Below, in pieces: positions 33,213 through 41,799 of a DNA stretch of 64,000 nucleotides. The DNA is from Paraherbaspirillum soli (GTDB lineage Bacteria > Pseudomonadota > Gammaproteobacteria > Burkholderiales > Burkholderiaceae_D), in NCBI RefSeq assembly GCF_042654985.1, contig NZ_JBHSMT010000005.1:1-64000 (forward strand). The letters are read 5' to 3'. Under the pieces are notes generated by a model. The model was not told the origin of the DNA and ran no database searches. It saw nothing but the letters and a program-made list of their open reading frames with translations. A program made the position numbers and the translations under genes. Position 1 is the first letter of the stretch. Every line of letters starts with the position of its first letter.

Positions 33213-33989
33213 ATGACTATTTCTTATGTAGTAAGCGGTTTTGCCGTTGGCCTATTGGTGGGATTGACCGGTGTCGGCGGCGGATCGCTGATGACGCCAC
33301 TGTTGACGCTGCTGTTCGGCATCCACCCCAGTGTTGCGGTCGGCACCGATCTGGCGTTTGCCTCGGCAACCAAGGTCGCCGGCACTTTCGCTCATCGTTA
33401 CAAGGGCACGGTGCGCTGGGATATCGTCAGGCTGCTTTCGCTCGGGGCATTACCGGCTGCCATCGTCACCGCGCTGATCCTGAAGGCCTTGGGCGGCATC
33501 AGCGCCGAAATCGGCCAGATCATTCGCTATTCGATCGCATTTTCAGTCTTTCTTACGATCATCGCCCTGTTATTCAGAGGCAAACTCCAGCACTGGCTGA
33601 ATGCCCATCCGGAAAAACATTTAAGTGGCGCCACATTGACCGCGGCCACCGTTCTGGCCGGCTTCATCCTCGGCGCCCTGGTGACCATGTCGTCGATCGG
33701 CGCCGGCGCCGTCGGCGCCACCATCCTGGTGCTGCTGTATCCCCGTCTATCGCCGGCTGAAGTTGCCGGCACCGATATTGCATACGCGGTGCCGCTGACG
33801 GCGATTGCCGCCCTCGGCCACTGGTGGCTGGGCTCGATCGACTGGGTGTTGCTAGGCTCGCTGCTGCTTGGTTCGGTGCCTGGCATCACACTTGGTTCGC
33901 TTGCGGCACGTGCGGTCCCGGAGAAATTCTTGCGCGGCTTGCTGGCGCTAACGCTGGCCAGCGTCGCGGTAAAGCTGGTTTACAACTAG
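33213..33989 (+). CDS. TauE/SafE (TSUP) family sulfur-compound permease
   Basis: A 258-residue membrane protein with about seven or eight helices. The duplicated TSUP motifs are GLLVGLTGVGGGSLMTPLLTLLFG (first repeat, N terminus) and VTMSSIGAGAVGATILVLLYP (second repeat). TSUP proteins export sulfite or sulfonates, or import thiosulfate or sulfate. As the first gene of the cys operon, nine bases before cysI, it probably moves sulfate/thiosulfate in or excess sulfite out. Direction cannot be inferred. No CysPTWA permease is in the window, so import is an attractive possibility. Confidence 0.85.
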   Translation: MTISYVVSGFAVGLLVGLTGVGGGSLMTPLLTLLFGIHPSVAVGTDLAFASATKVAGTFAHRYKGTVRWDIVRLLSLGALPAAIVTALILKALGGISAEIGQIIRYSIAFSVFLTIIALLFRGKLQHWLNAHPEKHLSGATLTAATVLAGFILGALVTMSSIGAGAVGATILVLLYPRLSPAEVAGTDIAYAVPLTAIAALGHWWLGSIDWVLLGSLLLGSVPGITLGSLAARAVPEKFLRGLLALTLASVAVKLVYN

Positions 33990-33998
33990 GAAATTGAG

Positions 33999-35693
33999 AT
34001 GTATCGCTACGATCAATACGATCACCAGATCGTCAAAGAAAGAGTTGCCCAATATCGCGACCAAGTACGCCGCCGGCTGTCGGACGAGCTGGCCGAAGAC
34101 GAATTCCGCATCCTGCGCCTGCAAAACGGCCTGTACCTGCAACGCCATGCCTACATGCTGCGGGTGGCGGTGCCGTACGGCCTGCTGTCGTCGGCGCAAG
34201 TGCGCATGTTTGCGCATATCGCCCGCAAGTACGACCGCGGCTACGGCCACTTCACAACCCGTCAAAACATCCAGTACAACTGGATCAAGCTGGAACAGTC
34301 GCCGGACATCCTGGCCGAGCTGGCCAGTGTCGAAATGCATGCGATCCAGACTTCCGGCAACTGCATACGCAACATCACTTCGGACGAGCTGGCCGGAGTC
34401 GCCGCCGACGAAGTCATCGATCCTCGCCCTTATGCCGAGATCCTGCGCGAATGGAGCACTTTCCATCCGGAATTCGCCTACCTGCCGCGCAAATTCAAGA
34501 TCGCCATCAACGGTTCGGAGCAAGACCGCGCCGCCACCGCGGTGCACGATATCGGTCTGGCTATGGTCAAGAATCCGGAAGGCGAAATCGGCTTTCGCGT
34601 GCTGGTCGGCGGCGGCATGGGCCGCACCCCTATCATCGGCAGCGTGATCCGCGAGTTCCTGCCGTGGCAGCACGCGCTGACCTACATGGAAGCGATCCTG
34701 CGCGTCTATAACCAGTACGGCCGGCGCGACAATATCTACAAAGCCCGCATCAAGATCCTGGTGAAAGCCATCGGCGCCGAAGAATTCGCGCGCCAGGTCG
34801 AAGCCGAATGGGTCGACATCAAGGATGGCCCGGGCACCTTGACGGCCGAGGAATTGCAGCGCGTGGCGCAGTATTTCACCGATCCGGCCTACGAAAACCT
34901 GGCCGCCGTCGATGCCGAATTCGAACAGCACAAAGCCACCGACAAAGCGTTCGGCAACTGGCTCAAACGCAACGTCAAGGCGCACAAAGTCGCCGGCTAT
35001 GCCGCCGTGATCCTGTCGCTGAAGAAAACCGGCGTACCGCCAGGCGACATCACCGCCGACCAGCTGGATTTCGTTGCCGATCTGGCCGAGCGCTACAGCT
35101 TCGGCGAATTGCGCGTCACCCATGAACAGAATCTGGTGCTGGCCGACGTCAAGCAAAGCGAGCTGTTCACCCTCTGGCAAGAAGCCAAAGCGCAAGGATT
35201 GGCAACCCCGAACATCGGTTTGCTGACCGACATCATTTGCTGCCCCGGCGGCGATTTTTGCTCGCTGGCCAACGCCAAGTCGATTCCGATTGCGCAAGCG
35301 ATTGCAGAGAAATTCGACAACCTCGATTTCCAGCACGACATCGGCGACATCGAATTGAATATCTCGGGTTGCATCAACGCCTGCGGCCATCACCACGTCG
35401 GCAACATCGGCATTCTCGGGGTCGATAAAGACGGCGCCGAGTGGTACCAGGTGTCGATCGGCGGCGCGCAGGGCAACCACACCAGCATCGGCAAGATCAT
35501 CGGCCCGTCGTTCTCTGCGCAGCAGATGCCGACCGTGATCGAACGCCTGCTGGACGTCTACGTGCAACAGCGCACCGAGGACGAACGTTTCATCGACACC
35601 GTGCAACGGATCGGCGTCGCGCCGTTCAAGGACTATGTGTACGCGACCCCGATCAAACTTGAGCAACCGCATGGGGAGGATGCCTGTGTCTAA
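33999..35693 (+). CDS. cysI: Assimilatory sulfite reductase, siroheme/[4Fe-4S] hemoprotein subunit
   Basis: A 564-residue protein that reduces sulfite to sulfide with six electrons. Two ferredoxin-like half domains and two siroheme/iron-sulfur domains are seen. GHFTTRQNIQYNW and QTSGNCIRNITSDELAG lie in the first half. The cluster ligands are IICCPGGDFCSLA and LNISGCINACGHH in the second (about 410-470). No CysJ flavoprotein gene lies near, so electrons may come from ferredoxin or another donor. Homology to nitrite reductases is expected, but the cys operon decides the call. Its 3' end overlaps the next gene by eight bases. Confidence 0.94.
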   Translation: MYRYDQYDHQIVKERVAQYRDQVRRRLSDELAEDEFRILRLQNGLYLQRHAYMLRVAVPYGLLSSAQVRMFAHIARKYDRGYGHFTTRQNIQYNWIKLEQSPDILAELASVEMHAIQTSGNCIRNITSDELAGVAADEVIDPRPYAEILREWSTFHPEFAYLPRKFKIAINGSEQDRAATAVHDIGLAMVKNPEGEIGFRVLVGGGMGRTPIIGSVIREFLPWQHALTYMEAILRVYNQYGRRDNIYKARIKILVKAIGAEEFARQVEAEWVDIKDGPGTLTAEELQRVAQYFTDPAYENLAAVDAEFEQHKATDKAFGNWLKRNVKAHKVAGYAAVILSLKKTGVPPGDITADQLDFVADLAERYSFGELRVTHEQNLVLADVKQSELFTLWQEAKAQGLATPNIGLLTDIICCPGGDFCSLANAKSIPIAQAIAEKFDNLDFQHDIGDIELNISGCINACGHHHVGNIGILGVDKDGAEWYQVSIGGAQGNHTSIGKIIGPSFSAQQMPTVIERLLDVYVQQRTEDERFIDTVQRIGVAPFKDYVYATPIKLEQPHGEDACV

Positions 35694-36213
35694 TAACATC
35701 ATCAAAAATCGCGCAGTGGTCGCCGACGACTGGACCGTATTGCGCCTGAACGAAGGCGAAAGCGCCGACAGCGTCGCGATTCCAGCCGGTAAAGTGATCC
35801 TGCCGTTCAGCGTCTGGCAGGCACAGCGGGCCACGCTGCAAGGCCGTGCCCCATTGGGCGTATGGCTCGCCAGCGATGCGCAAGCGGACGTGCTGAAAGA
35901 CGATCTGGCGCAGTTTGACCTGATCGCGATCAACTTCCCGATCTTCACCGACGGCCGCGGCTATTCGATCGCCTACAACCTGCGCACCCGCCTTGGCTAC
36001 AACGGCGAGTTGCGCGCGATCGGCGACGTCTTGCGCGATCAACTGTTTTATATGCAGCGGGTCGGCTTCAATGCCTTTGCGGTACGCGCCGACAAAAACA
36101 TCCACGATGCGCTGAAGGGCTTGACCGATTTTTCGGAAAAATACCAAACTTCGTGGGACGAAAAAACACCGCTGTTCCGCCGCGTTCAGCGCCAACCGGT
36201 CACCCAGGGTTAA
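35686..36213 (+). CDS. DUF934 family protein of the cys operon
   Basis: A 175-residue soluble protein of the DUF934 family, often found between cysI and cysH. Typical segments are LPFSVWQAQRATL, LGVWLASDAQADVL and INFPIFTDGRGYSIAYNLRTRLGY, followed by RAIGDVLRDQLFYMQRVGFNAF. GTG at 35686 is chosen because GGGGAGGA lies five bases upstream; ATG codons at 35671 and 35680 overlap that ribosome binding site. No enzyme activity is established. An accessory or electron-transfer role for CysI lacking CysJ is inference. Confidence 0.85.
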   Translation: MSNNIIKNRAVVADDWTVLRLNEGESADSVAIPAGKVILPFSVWQAQRATLQGRAPLGVWLASDAQADVLKDDLAQFDLIAINFPIFTDGRGYSIAYNLRTRLGYNGELRAIGDVLRDQLFYMQRVGFNAFAVRADKNIHDALKGLTDFSEKYQTSWDEKTPLFRRVQRQPVTQG

Positions 36214-36215
36214 TC

Positions 36216-36959
36216 ATGACAACAGCCGTCCCCAGCTTGCCTGAACTGGTCGCCGCCACCAAAGCGACCTTGGAAAAAATCGCTGCCGAATATACCCCTG
36301 CGGTGCTCGCATCCAGTCTGGCGGCGGAAGACATGGTGCTGACCGACCTGATCCTGCGCAACCAATTGCAAGACCGGATCGGCATCTTCACGCTGGAAAC
36401 CGGACGCCTGCACGCCGAGACGCTGGGCATGCTGGACCGCATCAAGCAAACCTACGATTACGACGTCACGCCGTATCGGCCGCAGCCGGATGCGGTCGCC
36501 GCCTACGTCAAGCAAAACGGCTTGAATGCGTTTTACGACAGCGTCGAGATGCGCAAGGAATGCTGCCGGATTCGCAAAATCGAACCTCTCAATCGCGCCC
36601 TGGCCGGCAACCGGGCCTGGATCACCGGCCAGCGCCGCGCGCAATCATTGACCCGCGCCGAACTGCATGTGCAGGAGCAGGACGAAGCGCACGGCATGGT
36701 TAAATTCAATCCATTGGCCGATTGGTCCGAGCAGGATGTGTGGGACTACATCCGCAGCAACAAGGTGCCGTACAACCCGCTGCACGACAAGGGTTACCCG
36801 TCGATCGGCTGCGAACCGTGCACCCGCGCGATCCAGCCCGGCGAAGACGTGCGCGCCGGCCGCTGGTGGTGGGAGAATCCGGAATCGAAGGAATGCGGGC
36901 TGCACGTCGTCGACGGTAAACTGGTCCGCATTAAACCCGCTGCGCAGCAAAGCATTTGA
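36216..36959 (+). CDS. cysH: Adenylylsulfate reductase, [4Fe-4S] type
   Basis: A 247-residue thioredoxin-dependent reductase. Two pairs of cysteines that bind a [4Fe-4S] cluster are present (KECCRIRK near residue 114 and GCEPCTR near 198), and the C-terminal catalytic cysteine is in SKECGLH. The CC...CxxC pattern is the mark of enzymes that reduce APS, rather than PAPS-only enzymes such as E. coli CysH. The operon also lacks cysC (APS kinase), which agrees. PP-loop-like LASSLAAEDMVL is at the N terminus. ATG at 36216 lies two bases after the preceding stop. Confidence 0.93.
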   Translation: MTTAVPSLPELVAATKATLEKIAAEYTPAVLASSLAAEDMVLTDLILRNQLQDRIGIFTLETGRLHAETLGMLDRIKQTYDYDVTPYRPQPDAVAAYVKQNGLNAFYDSVEMRKECCRIRKIEPLNRALAGNRAWITGQRRAQSLTRAELHVQEQDEAHGMVKFNPLADWSEQDVWDYIRSNKVPYNPLHDKGYPSIGCEPCTRAIQPGEDVRAGRWWWENPESKECGLHVVDGKLVRIKPAAQQSI

Positions 36960-36982
36960 ATCTTTAGAGACAAGACGCCGAT

Positions 36983-37918
36983 ATGAACACAGCCGTAGAA
37001 AAACTCTTCCTGGATAACGCCAGCGACCGCCATCTGGATTGGCTGGAATCGGAAGCGATCCACATCATGCGCGAAGTCGCAGCCGAATGCAGCAATCCGG
37101 CTTTGCTGTTCTCCGGCGGCAAGGATTCGGTGGTGCTGCTGCGGATTGCCGAAAAAGCATTCCGTCCCGGCAAATTCCCGTTCCCGCTGGTGCATATCGA
37201 CACCGGCCATAACTTCGAAGAAGTGATCGCTTTCCGCGACAAGCGCGTGGCCGAACTGGGCGAGCGCCTGATCGTCGGCCCGGTCGAGGATTCGATCAAA
37301 CGCGGCACGGTGCGCCTGCGCAATCCGCAAACCGACTCGCGCAATGCCGCGCAGGCGGTGACGCTGCTGGAAACCATCGCCGAATACAAATTCGACGCCT
37401 GCATCGGCGGTGCCCGCCGCGATGAAGAAAAAGCGCGCGCCAAGGAACGCATCTTTTCGTTCCGCGACGAGTTCGGCCAATGGAATCCGAAAGCGCAGCG
37501 GCCGGAACTCTGGGACCTGTACAACACCCGCGTCCATCCGGGCGAAAACATGCGCGTGTTCCCGATTTCGAACTGGACCGAACTCGACGTCTGGCAATAC
37601 ATCGCCCGCGAAAAACTGGAACTGCCGCCTATCTATTTCGCCCATCAACGCCAGGTGATTTCGCGCAACGGATTGCTGGTGCCGCTGACCGAGCTGACCC
37701 CGGCCAAGGATGGCGAAACGGTGGAACTGCGCGAAGTACGGTTCCGCACCGTCGGCGATATTTCCTGCACCTGCCCGGTCGCCTCCGATGCGGCCACGGT
37801 CGAAGCGATCATCGCGGAAACCGCGGTCACCCAGATCACCGAACGCGGCGCGACCCGGATGGACGACCAGACCTCGGAAGCATCGATGGAAAAACGCAAG
37901 AAAGAAGGATATTTCTAA
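36983..37918 (+). CDS. cysD: Sulfate adenylyltransferase subunit 2
   Basis: A 311-residue ATP-pyrophosphatase-fold subunit. The PP-loop is LLFSGGKDSVVLLRIAEKAF (about 46-65), followed by LVHIDTGHNFEEVI and GGARRDEEKARAKERIFSFRD. With CysN it makes APS from sulfate and ATP. The TAA overlaps the cysN ATG by one base, suggesting translational coupling of the two subunits. The downstream residues TCPVASDA match the family. Confidence 0.96.
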   Translation: MNTAVEKLFLDNASDRHLDWLESEAIHIMREVAAECSNPALLFSGGKDSVVLLRIAEKAFRPGKFPFPLVHIDTGHNFEEVIAFRDKRVAELGERLIVGPVEDSIKRGTVRLRNPQTDSRNAAQAVTLLETIAEYKFDACIGGARRDEEKARAKERIFSFRDEFGQWNPKAQRPELWDLYNTRVHPGENMRVFPISNWTELDVWQYIAREKLELPPIYFAHQRQVISRNGLLVPLTELTPAKDGETVELREVRFRTVGDISCTCPVASDAATVEAIIAETAVTQITERGATRMDDQTSEASMEKRKKEGYF

Positions 37919-39264
37919 TGAACGCCATAGTGAACAGCGCTGTTGCAGAACTTCATCCAGCCAATGTGGGGCAAGAACGCGGCCTGCTGCGCTTCATTAC
38001 CGCCGGTTCGGTGGACGATGGCAAAAGCACGCTGATCGGCCGCCTGCTGTTCGACAGCAAGGGGATTTTCGCCGACCAACTGGATGCGATTTCACGCGCC
38101 AAACACAAGCGCACGGTCGGCGACACGATCGACCTGTCGCTACTGACCGACGGCCTGGAAGCCGAGCGCGAGCAAGGCATCACGATTGATGTCGCGTACC
38201 GCTATTTCGCCACGCCGAAGCGCAAGTTCATCATCGCCGACACCCCGGGTCATGAGCAATACACGCGCAATATGGTGACCGGCGCCTCGACCGCCGATGC
38301 GGTGATCATCCTGATCGATGTCTCCAAAGTGAAGTTCGGCGATGACGGCAGCGTCGAATTGCTGACCCAGACCAAACGTCATTCGACCATCGCCCACCTG
38401 CTGCAAATCGAGCACGTCATCGTGGCCGTCAACAAGATGGATCTGGTCGATTACGATCAAACCGTCTACGACCGCATCGTGGCCGCCTATCAGGACTTCG
38501 CCAAGCAACTCGGACTGCGCGATGTGCGTCCGATCCCGTTGTCGGCGCTGGCCGGCGACAACGTGGTGGCAGCCGGCGACAATATGCCGTGGCATCGCGG
38601 CCCGACCCTGATCGAGCTGCTGGAATCGCTCAGCGTGTACGACGAGTCGCATGACGAACCGTTCCGCTTCCCGGTGCAACTGGTGGCACGCCACAACGGC
38701 CATGAGGCGAACGATTTCCGCGGCTACATGGGCCGCATCGAAGCCGGCAAGGTCAGCAAAGGCGACAAACTGGTGGTGCAGCCGGGCGGCCAAAGCGCCA
38801 CCGTCAAAGACATCCTGGTGCTGGAAGGTTCGCTGCCGTCAGCGGTGGTCGGCCAATCGGTCACGCTGTTGCTGGAAGAGCATCTGGACATCTCGCGCGG
38901 CGACATGCTGGCCTCGGTTGAACGGCCGCCGACCCTACTGAAAACCGTCAGCGCAGACCTGTGCTGGCTGTCGGAAGATGGACTCGACCTGCGCCGCAAA
39001 TACTGGATGAAACACACCAGCAAACAGATCGCCGCCCGCATCACCAGGGTCGATACGCTGCTCGATATCAATACCCAGCAGCGCCGTCCGGCCGAGTCGC
39101 TGCGGCTCAATGACATCGCCCGCGTGTCGCTCAATGTGCAGCAGCCGATCGCTGCCGATTCCTACGATGCGATCCGCGCCACCGGCGCCTTCATCCTGAT
39201 TGATGAAGTCACCCATCAAACGGTCGCCGCCGGTATGATTCGCTTGGACACTGATAGAACTTAA
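37918..39264 (+). CDS. cysN: Sulfate adenylyltransferase subunit 1 (GTPase)
   Basis: A 448-residue EF-Tu-like GTPase. G1 is TAGSVDDGKSTLIGRLLFD (about 27-45), the switch region LTDGLEAEREQGITIDVAYR follows, G3 is DTPGHEQYTRNM, and G4 is NKMDLVDY. GTP hydrolysis drives APS formation by CysD. There is no fused APS kinase (CysC) domain, since the protein ends soon after the EF-Tu-like beta barrels. The start overlaps the cysD stop; the longer upstream frame runs inside cysD and is not coding. Confidence 0.95.
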   Translation: MNAIVNSAVAELHPANVGQERGLLRFITAGSVDDGKSTLIGRLLFDSKGIFADQLDAISRAKHKRTVGDTIDLSLLTDGLEAEREQGITIDVAYRYFATPKRKFIIADTPGHEQYTRNMVTGASTADAVIILIDVSKVKFGDDGSVELLTQTKRHSTIAHLLQIEHVIVAVNKMDLVDYDQTVYDRIVAAYQDFAKQLGLRDVRPIPLSALAGDNVVAAGDNMPWHRGPTLIELLESLSVYDESHDEPFRFPVQLVARHNGHEANDFRGYMGRIEAGKVSKGDKLVVQPGGQSATVKDILVLEGSLPSAVVGQSVTLLLEEHLDISRGDMLASVERPPTLLKTVSADLCWLSEDGLDLRRKYWMKHTSKQIAARITRVDTLLDINTQQRRPAESLRLNDIARVSLNVQQPIAADSYDAIRATGAFILIDEVTHQTVAAGMIRLDTDRT

Positions 39265-39277
39265 GGGAACCGACGCG

Positions 39278-40066
39278 ATGCAATCCTCCTCATCCACTCA
39301 CGCATCAAGCCGCTTCGGCAAGGTCTATTTGATCGGCGCCGGCCCGGGCGCCGCCGACCTGATCACCGTGCGCGGCGCCAGACTGCTGGCACAGGCCGAG
39401 GTGGTTTTGCATGATGCGCTGGTGACCGAGGAAATGCTGGCGCTGTGCCCGCAAGCCTTGAAAATCGCGGTCGGCAAGCGTTGCGGCAAGCTCTCGACCG
39501 CGCAGCAATTCATCAATAAGCAATTGATCGACAATGCGCAGAAATACGCGCTGGTAGTGCGCCTGAAAGGCGGCGACCCGATGCTGTTCGGGCGCGCCGA
39601 TGAAGAGTTACGAGCGCTGGAAAGTCATGGCATCGAAGTGGAAGTGGTGCCCGGCATCACCGCGGCGCTGGCGGCGGCGGCATCGGCCCAACAGCCGCTG
39701 ACCAAACGCGGCGCCGCCCGCAGCGTCGCATTTTTCACGTCCAGCACAGCTCCCGGCGAATCGGATCAGGTCGAGATCCCATCCTGCGACACGCTGGTGC
39801 AATACATGGGCGGCCGCGAAGCTACGGCCACCGCCCGCCGGCTGCTGGCACAGGGCCGCGCCGCCGCCACTCCGGTGGTCGTAGTCGAAAACTGCAGTCG
39901 CGACAATCAGCACATCCTGCGCCTGCGCCTGGATCATCTTGAAGCGGGCCTGAAGCAATGCGAAGGCCCGGTGCTGGTGATGATAGGCGAAGCACTGGCC
40001 ACCCGTGCCGAGCAGCCGGTCGATGCCGGCGTAGCAACGACTATCCATGCCAAAAACGTAGCCTGA
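39278..40066 (+). CDS. cobA: Uroporphyrinogen-III C-methyltransferase
   Basis: A 262-residue SUMT. It methylates uroporphyrinogen III twice with SAM to give precorrin-2, the start of siroheme. Motifs are VYLIGAGPGAADLITVRGAR (N-terminal SAM loop), VVRLKGGDPMLFGRADEE and VVPGITAALAAAASAQQPLT. Here it is a stand-alone enzyme without the CysG dehydrogenase/chelatase half. It is the last gene of the cys operon and supplies cofactor for CysI. A chelatase gene (41800-42213) lies nearby; the dehydrogenase is not in the window. Confidence 0.95.
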   Translation: MQSSSSTHASSRFGKVYLIGAGPGAADLITVRGARLLAQAEVVLHDALVTEEMLALCPQALKIAVGKRCGKLSTAQQFINKQLIDNAQKYALVVRLKGGDPMLFGRADEELRALESHGIEVEVVPGITAALAAAASAQQPLTKRGAARSVAFFTSSTAPGESDQVEIPSCDTLVQYMGGREATATARRLLAQGRAAATPVVVVENCSRDNQHILRLRLDHLEAGLKQCEGPVLVMIGEALATRAEQPVDAGVATTIHAKNVA

Positions 40067-40088
40067 ACTCCCGAGGCCATGCAGGCCT

Positions 40089-40277
40089 TCATAGTTTGAG
40101 CTGTGCCGGCTGGCTTGTAATCCGCGCCGATACTGATACATTCTGTTGATGCTGGTGTTGACTGGCTCGGCTCACACGATCGTCGATCGGCGACAAAATA
40201 TTTATCAAGATCACCAGCCCGGCAGCTGCCATGACCAATGTCACGAAAACTGCCACCCTTTTATTAAAAAATCGCAT
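40089..40277 (-). CDS. Small single-pass membrane protein, unknown
   Basis: ATG at 40277 has GGAGG upstream. The 62 residues start MRFFNKRVAVFVTLVMAAAG with one membrane helix (AVFVTLVMAAAGLVILINIL), followed by a polar tail rich in Gln, His and Ser. It is on the opposite strand just after cobA. No family recognised. The ribosome binding site and the helix support a real gene. Confidence 0.5.
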   Translation of the reverse strand: MRFFNKRVAVFVTLVMAAAGLVILINILSPIDDRVSRASQHQHQQNVSVSARITSQPAQLKL

Positions 40278-40331
40278 TTCGTTTTTCCTCCACAAACATG
40301 CGTGACATGATTCTGCGTCTAGCAGCCGCGG

Positions 40332-40538
40332 TTAACGTCCGTTGTTGCCGCGCGGCGCAAGCACGCCATACATCCCTACCTGACGCGTGTTCTGGCCCTT
40401 ATCTTTGATAACGGTAGAAGATTTGGATTTATTTAAATGCGCAGATGCCTGGCCCGGCGTCCAGCCGAAAGTCCAGTTGCTAGGAACTGCGCTGCCGCGA
40501 TTGCTGGTCGGGAAACCCAGCAGTTTTTTGATTTTCAT
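40332..40538 (-). CDS. Hypothetical 68-residue protein
   Basis: ATG at 40538 follows AAGGTG. The product is basic and polar (KIKKLLGFPTSNRGSAV at the start, APRGNNGR at the end), with no membrane segment and no cysteine. It could form an operon with the small membrane protein 54 bases downstream. No family recognised. Coding status rests on the start context and codon pattern only. Confidence 0.4.
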   Translation of the reverse strand: MKIKKLLGFPTSNRGSAVPSNWTFGWTPGQASAHLNKSKSSTVIKDKGQNTRQVGMYGVLAPRGNNGR

Positions 40539-40581
40539 GATTTCACCTTGTCATTTCGCGCTGCACCGCCGCCTCATCAAG

Positions 40582-40645
40582 GGCACCTCTCAAACCGTAG
40601 CGAGCAGCCCCGAGATTGGGTCGCAGTAGGTTTTTAGCAGTGCCC
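40582..40645 (+). repeat. Family A repeat copy 5, internally deleted
   Basis: 64 bp holding only the two arms of the family: GGCACCTCTCAAACCGTAGC, GAGCAGCCCCGAGATTGGGT, and GCAGTAGGTTTTTAGCAGTGCC in pieces. The centre is gone, as in a hairpin deletion. Confidence 0.8.
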
Positions 40646-40904
40646 TTAAGAGCCGGTCATGTGGAGCGAGTAAAGATGTAGAGCCTCATGCGCATGGGGA
40701 CTATCGCGCAGACGACAGCAGCGGTGAAAAAGGTATTCCGCCAGCCGATTGCTCCCTGCTCGGGTTCAGCCAATCGACACGGGAAAATGTGAAGAGGCGC
40801 TAAATCCGGATCGGGCAAATGCGCATGCCGCTTTTACAAACTTTTGTTAAATATTTTTCCCTGCAACAGGGACAACTCGAACAGCCCATAGCAAAAACTC
40901 CTTA

Positions 40905-41294
40905 TCAAGAAGACAGTGCCGCCCTTGCCTGAACGTGTCGGCCCGCCGGCGCTGCATGAGCGGATCGCTTTGGAATGCTCTCCCAACGCACACTGCGCAC
41001 GCCGACTTCCCTGCCCAAACGGGTCACCAGTTGGACCAGCCCGGCACGCTCGCTGACCGAACACATCAGTTCCACCGTGATACTGGTCAAATGGGCTTGC
41101 ACCGCAGGTTCATTGCCTCGATAAGTGACGTCGTAAGCGGTAAGCAATTGCTGCGCCAACGCCATCACATGCGCCGCTTCGGAAGTGCGGCAGATAGTGA
41201 CGATACGGTATGGCAGAGGCGCTTCGATGCCGCTATGGCGTGGGGCGAACCAACGATACTTGTTTAAGAATGAATGCAATTTGTTGAAATGCAT
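40905..41294 (-). CDS. Stand-alone MgtC C-terminal-like (ACT-like) domain protein
   Basis: ATG at 41294 with GGAAGGG upstream gives 129 residues: MHFNKLHSFLNKYRWFAP, then a single alpha-beta domain with YRIVTICRTSEAAHVMALAQ, TSITVELMCSVSERAGLVQL and GVRSVRWESIP. Its pattern (a beta strand with a C, ending in a 'V.SV.WE' strand) resembles the cytosolic C-terminal domain of longer MgtC/SapB proteins. The membrane part is absent: the frame extends upstream but reads like non-coding sequence. It may be a remnant or a free regulatory domain. An MgtC-family gene with a different C terminus lies at 60956. The family call is tentative. Confidence 0.45.
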   Translation of the reverse strand: MHFNKLHSFLNKYRWFAPRHSGIEAPLPYRIVTICRTSEAAHVMALAQQLLTAYDVTYRGNEPAVQAHLTSITVELMCSVSERAGLVQLVTRLGREVGVRSVRWESIPKRSAHAAPAGRHVQARAALSS

Positions 41295-41799
41295 GGCGAT
41301 ACCCTTCCCTTTGCGTCGTTCGGGATGGTGCCGACCCAATTCAATCCGCGCATGACGCGCACGGAATAGAAACCGGAACAGCACGATAGAACGCGATCCG
41401 CCCCGAAGGCAGCACGAACGACGATCTTCAATAAACGGATGGGAGTATCTGCTGCGGTCTGTGATTACCGCGATACTACAGCTCGCAATGCGCAAGCCGT
41501 AGCGGAGGGAGGTCTGCTAATGGCTATGCGAATTGTGCCGGGCTGAGGGCCCATCCACGTCTACTACTAGAACAACTGTCCAAGATATGGACCTCCATGT
41601 GATGCAATGCGGGGGATTCTATTGCTTGTCGGCTAGCTGCGTCAAGTAAAAATATCTTTACATTCCAAAAAAAATCTGATTGGCTCCAAAATTTAGCCGC
41701 CGATAAAAGCAGCATCAGTCAGCGCGGGGTCGAACCGATTTATGCGGCACGGGTCTTTGGACTGGCGGATGCTGAAAGGACAGCAAACCTCGTCCAATA
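41295..41799. other. 505-base gap without a recognised gene
   Basis: Downstream of the chelatase gene and upstream of the MgtC-like fragment, both on the minus strand. It is long enough for a 5' leader or a decayed gene. I see no convincing frame, tRNA, or known riboswitch pattern (an M-box was sought and not found). AT-rich stretches lie near 41645-41705. Confidence 0.35.

Noticed and set aside
33948..35948. 666-codon open frame on the minus strand opposite cysI
   Set aside because: Covers cysI, whose siroheme and cluster motifs are certain; the antisense product shows no family and spans gene borders.
41295..41799. Mg2+ (M-box) riboswitch before the MgtC-like fragment
   Set aside because: I looked for the conserved M-box blocks on the minus strand and did not find them.
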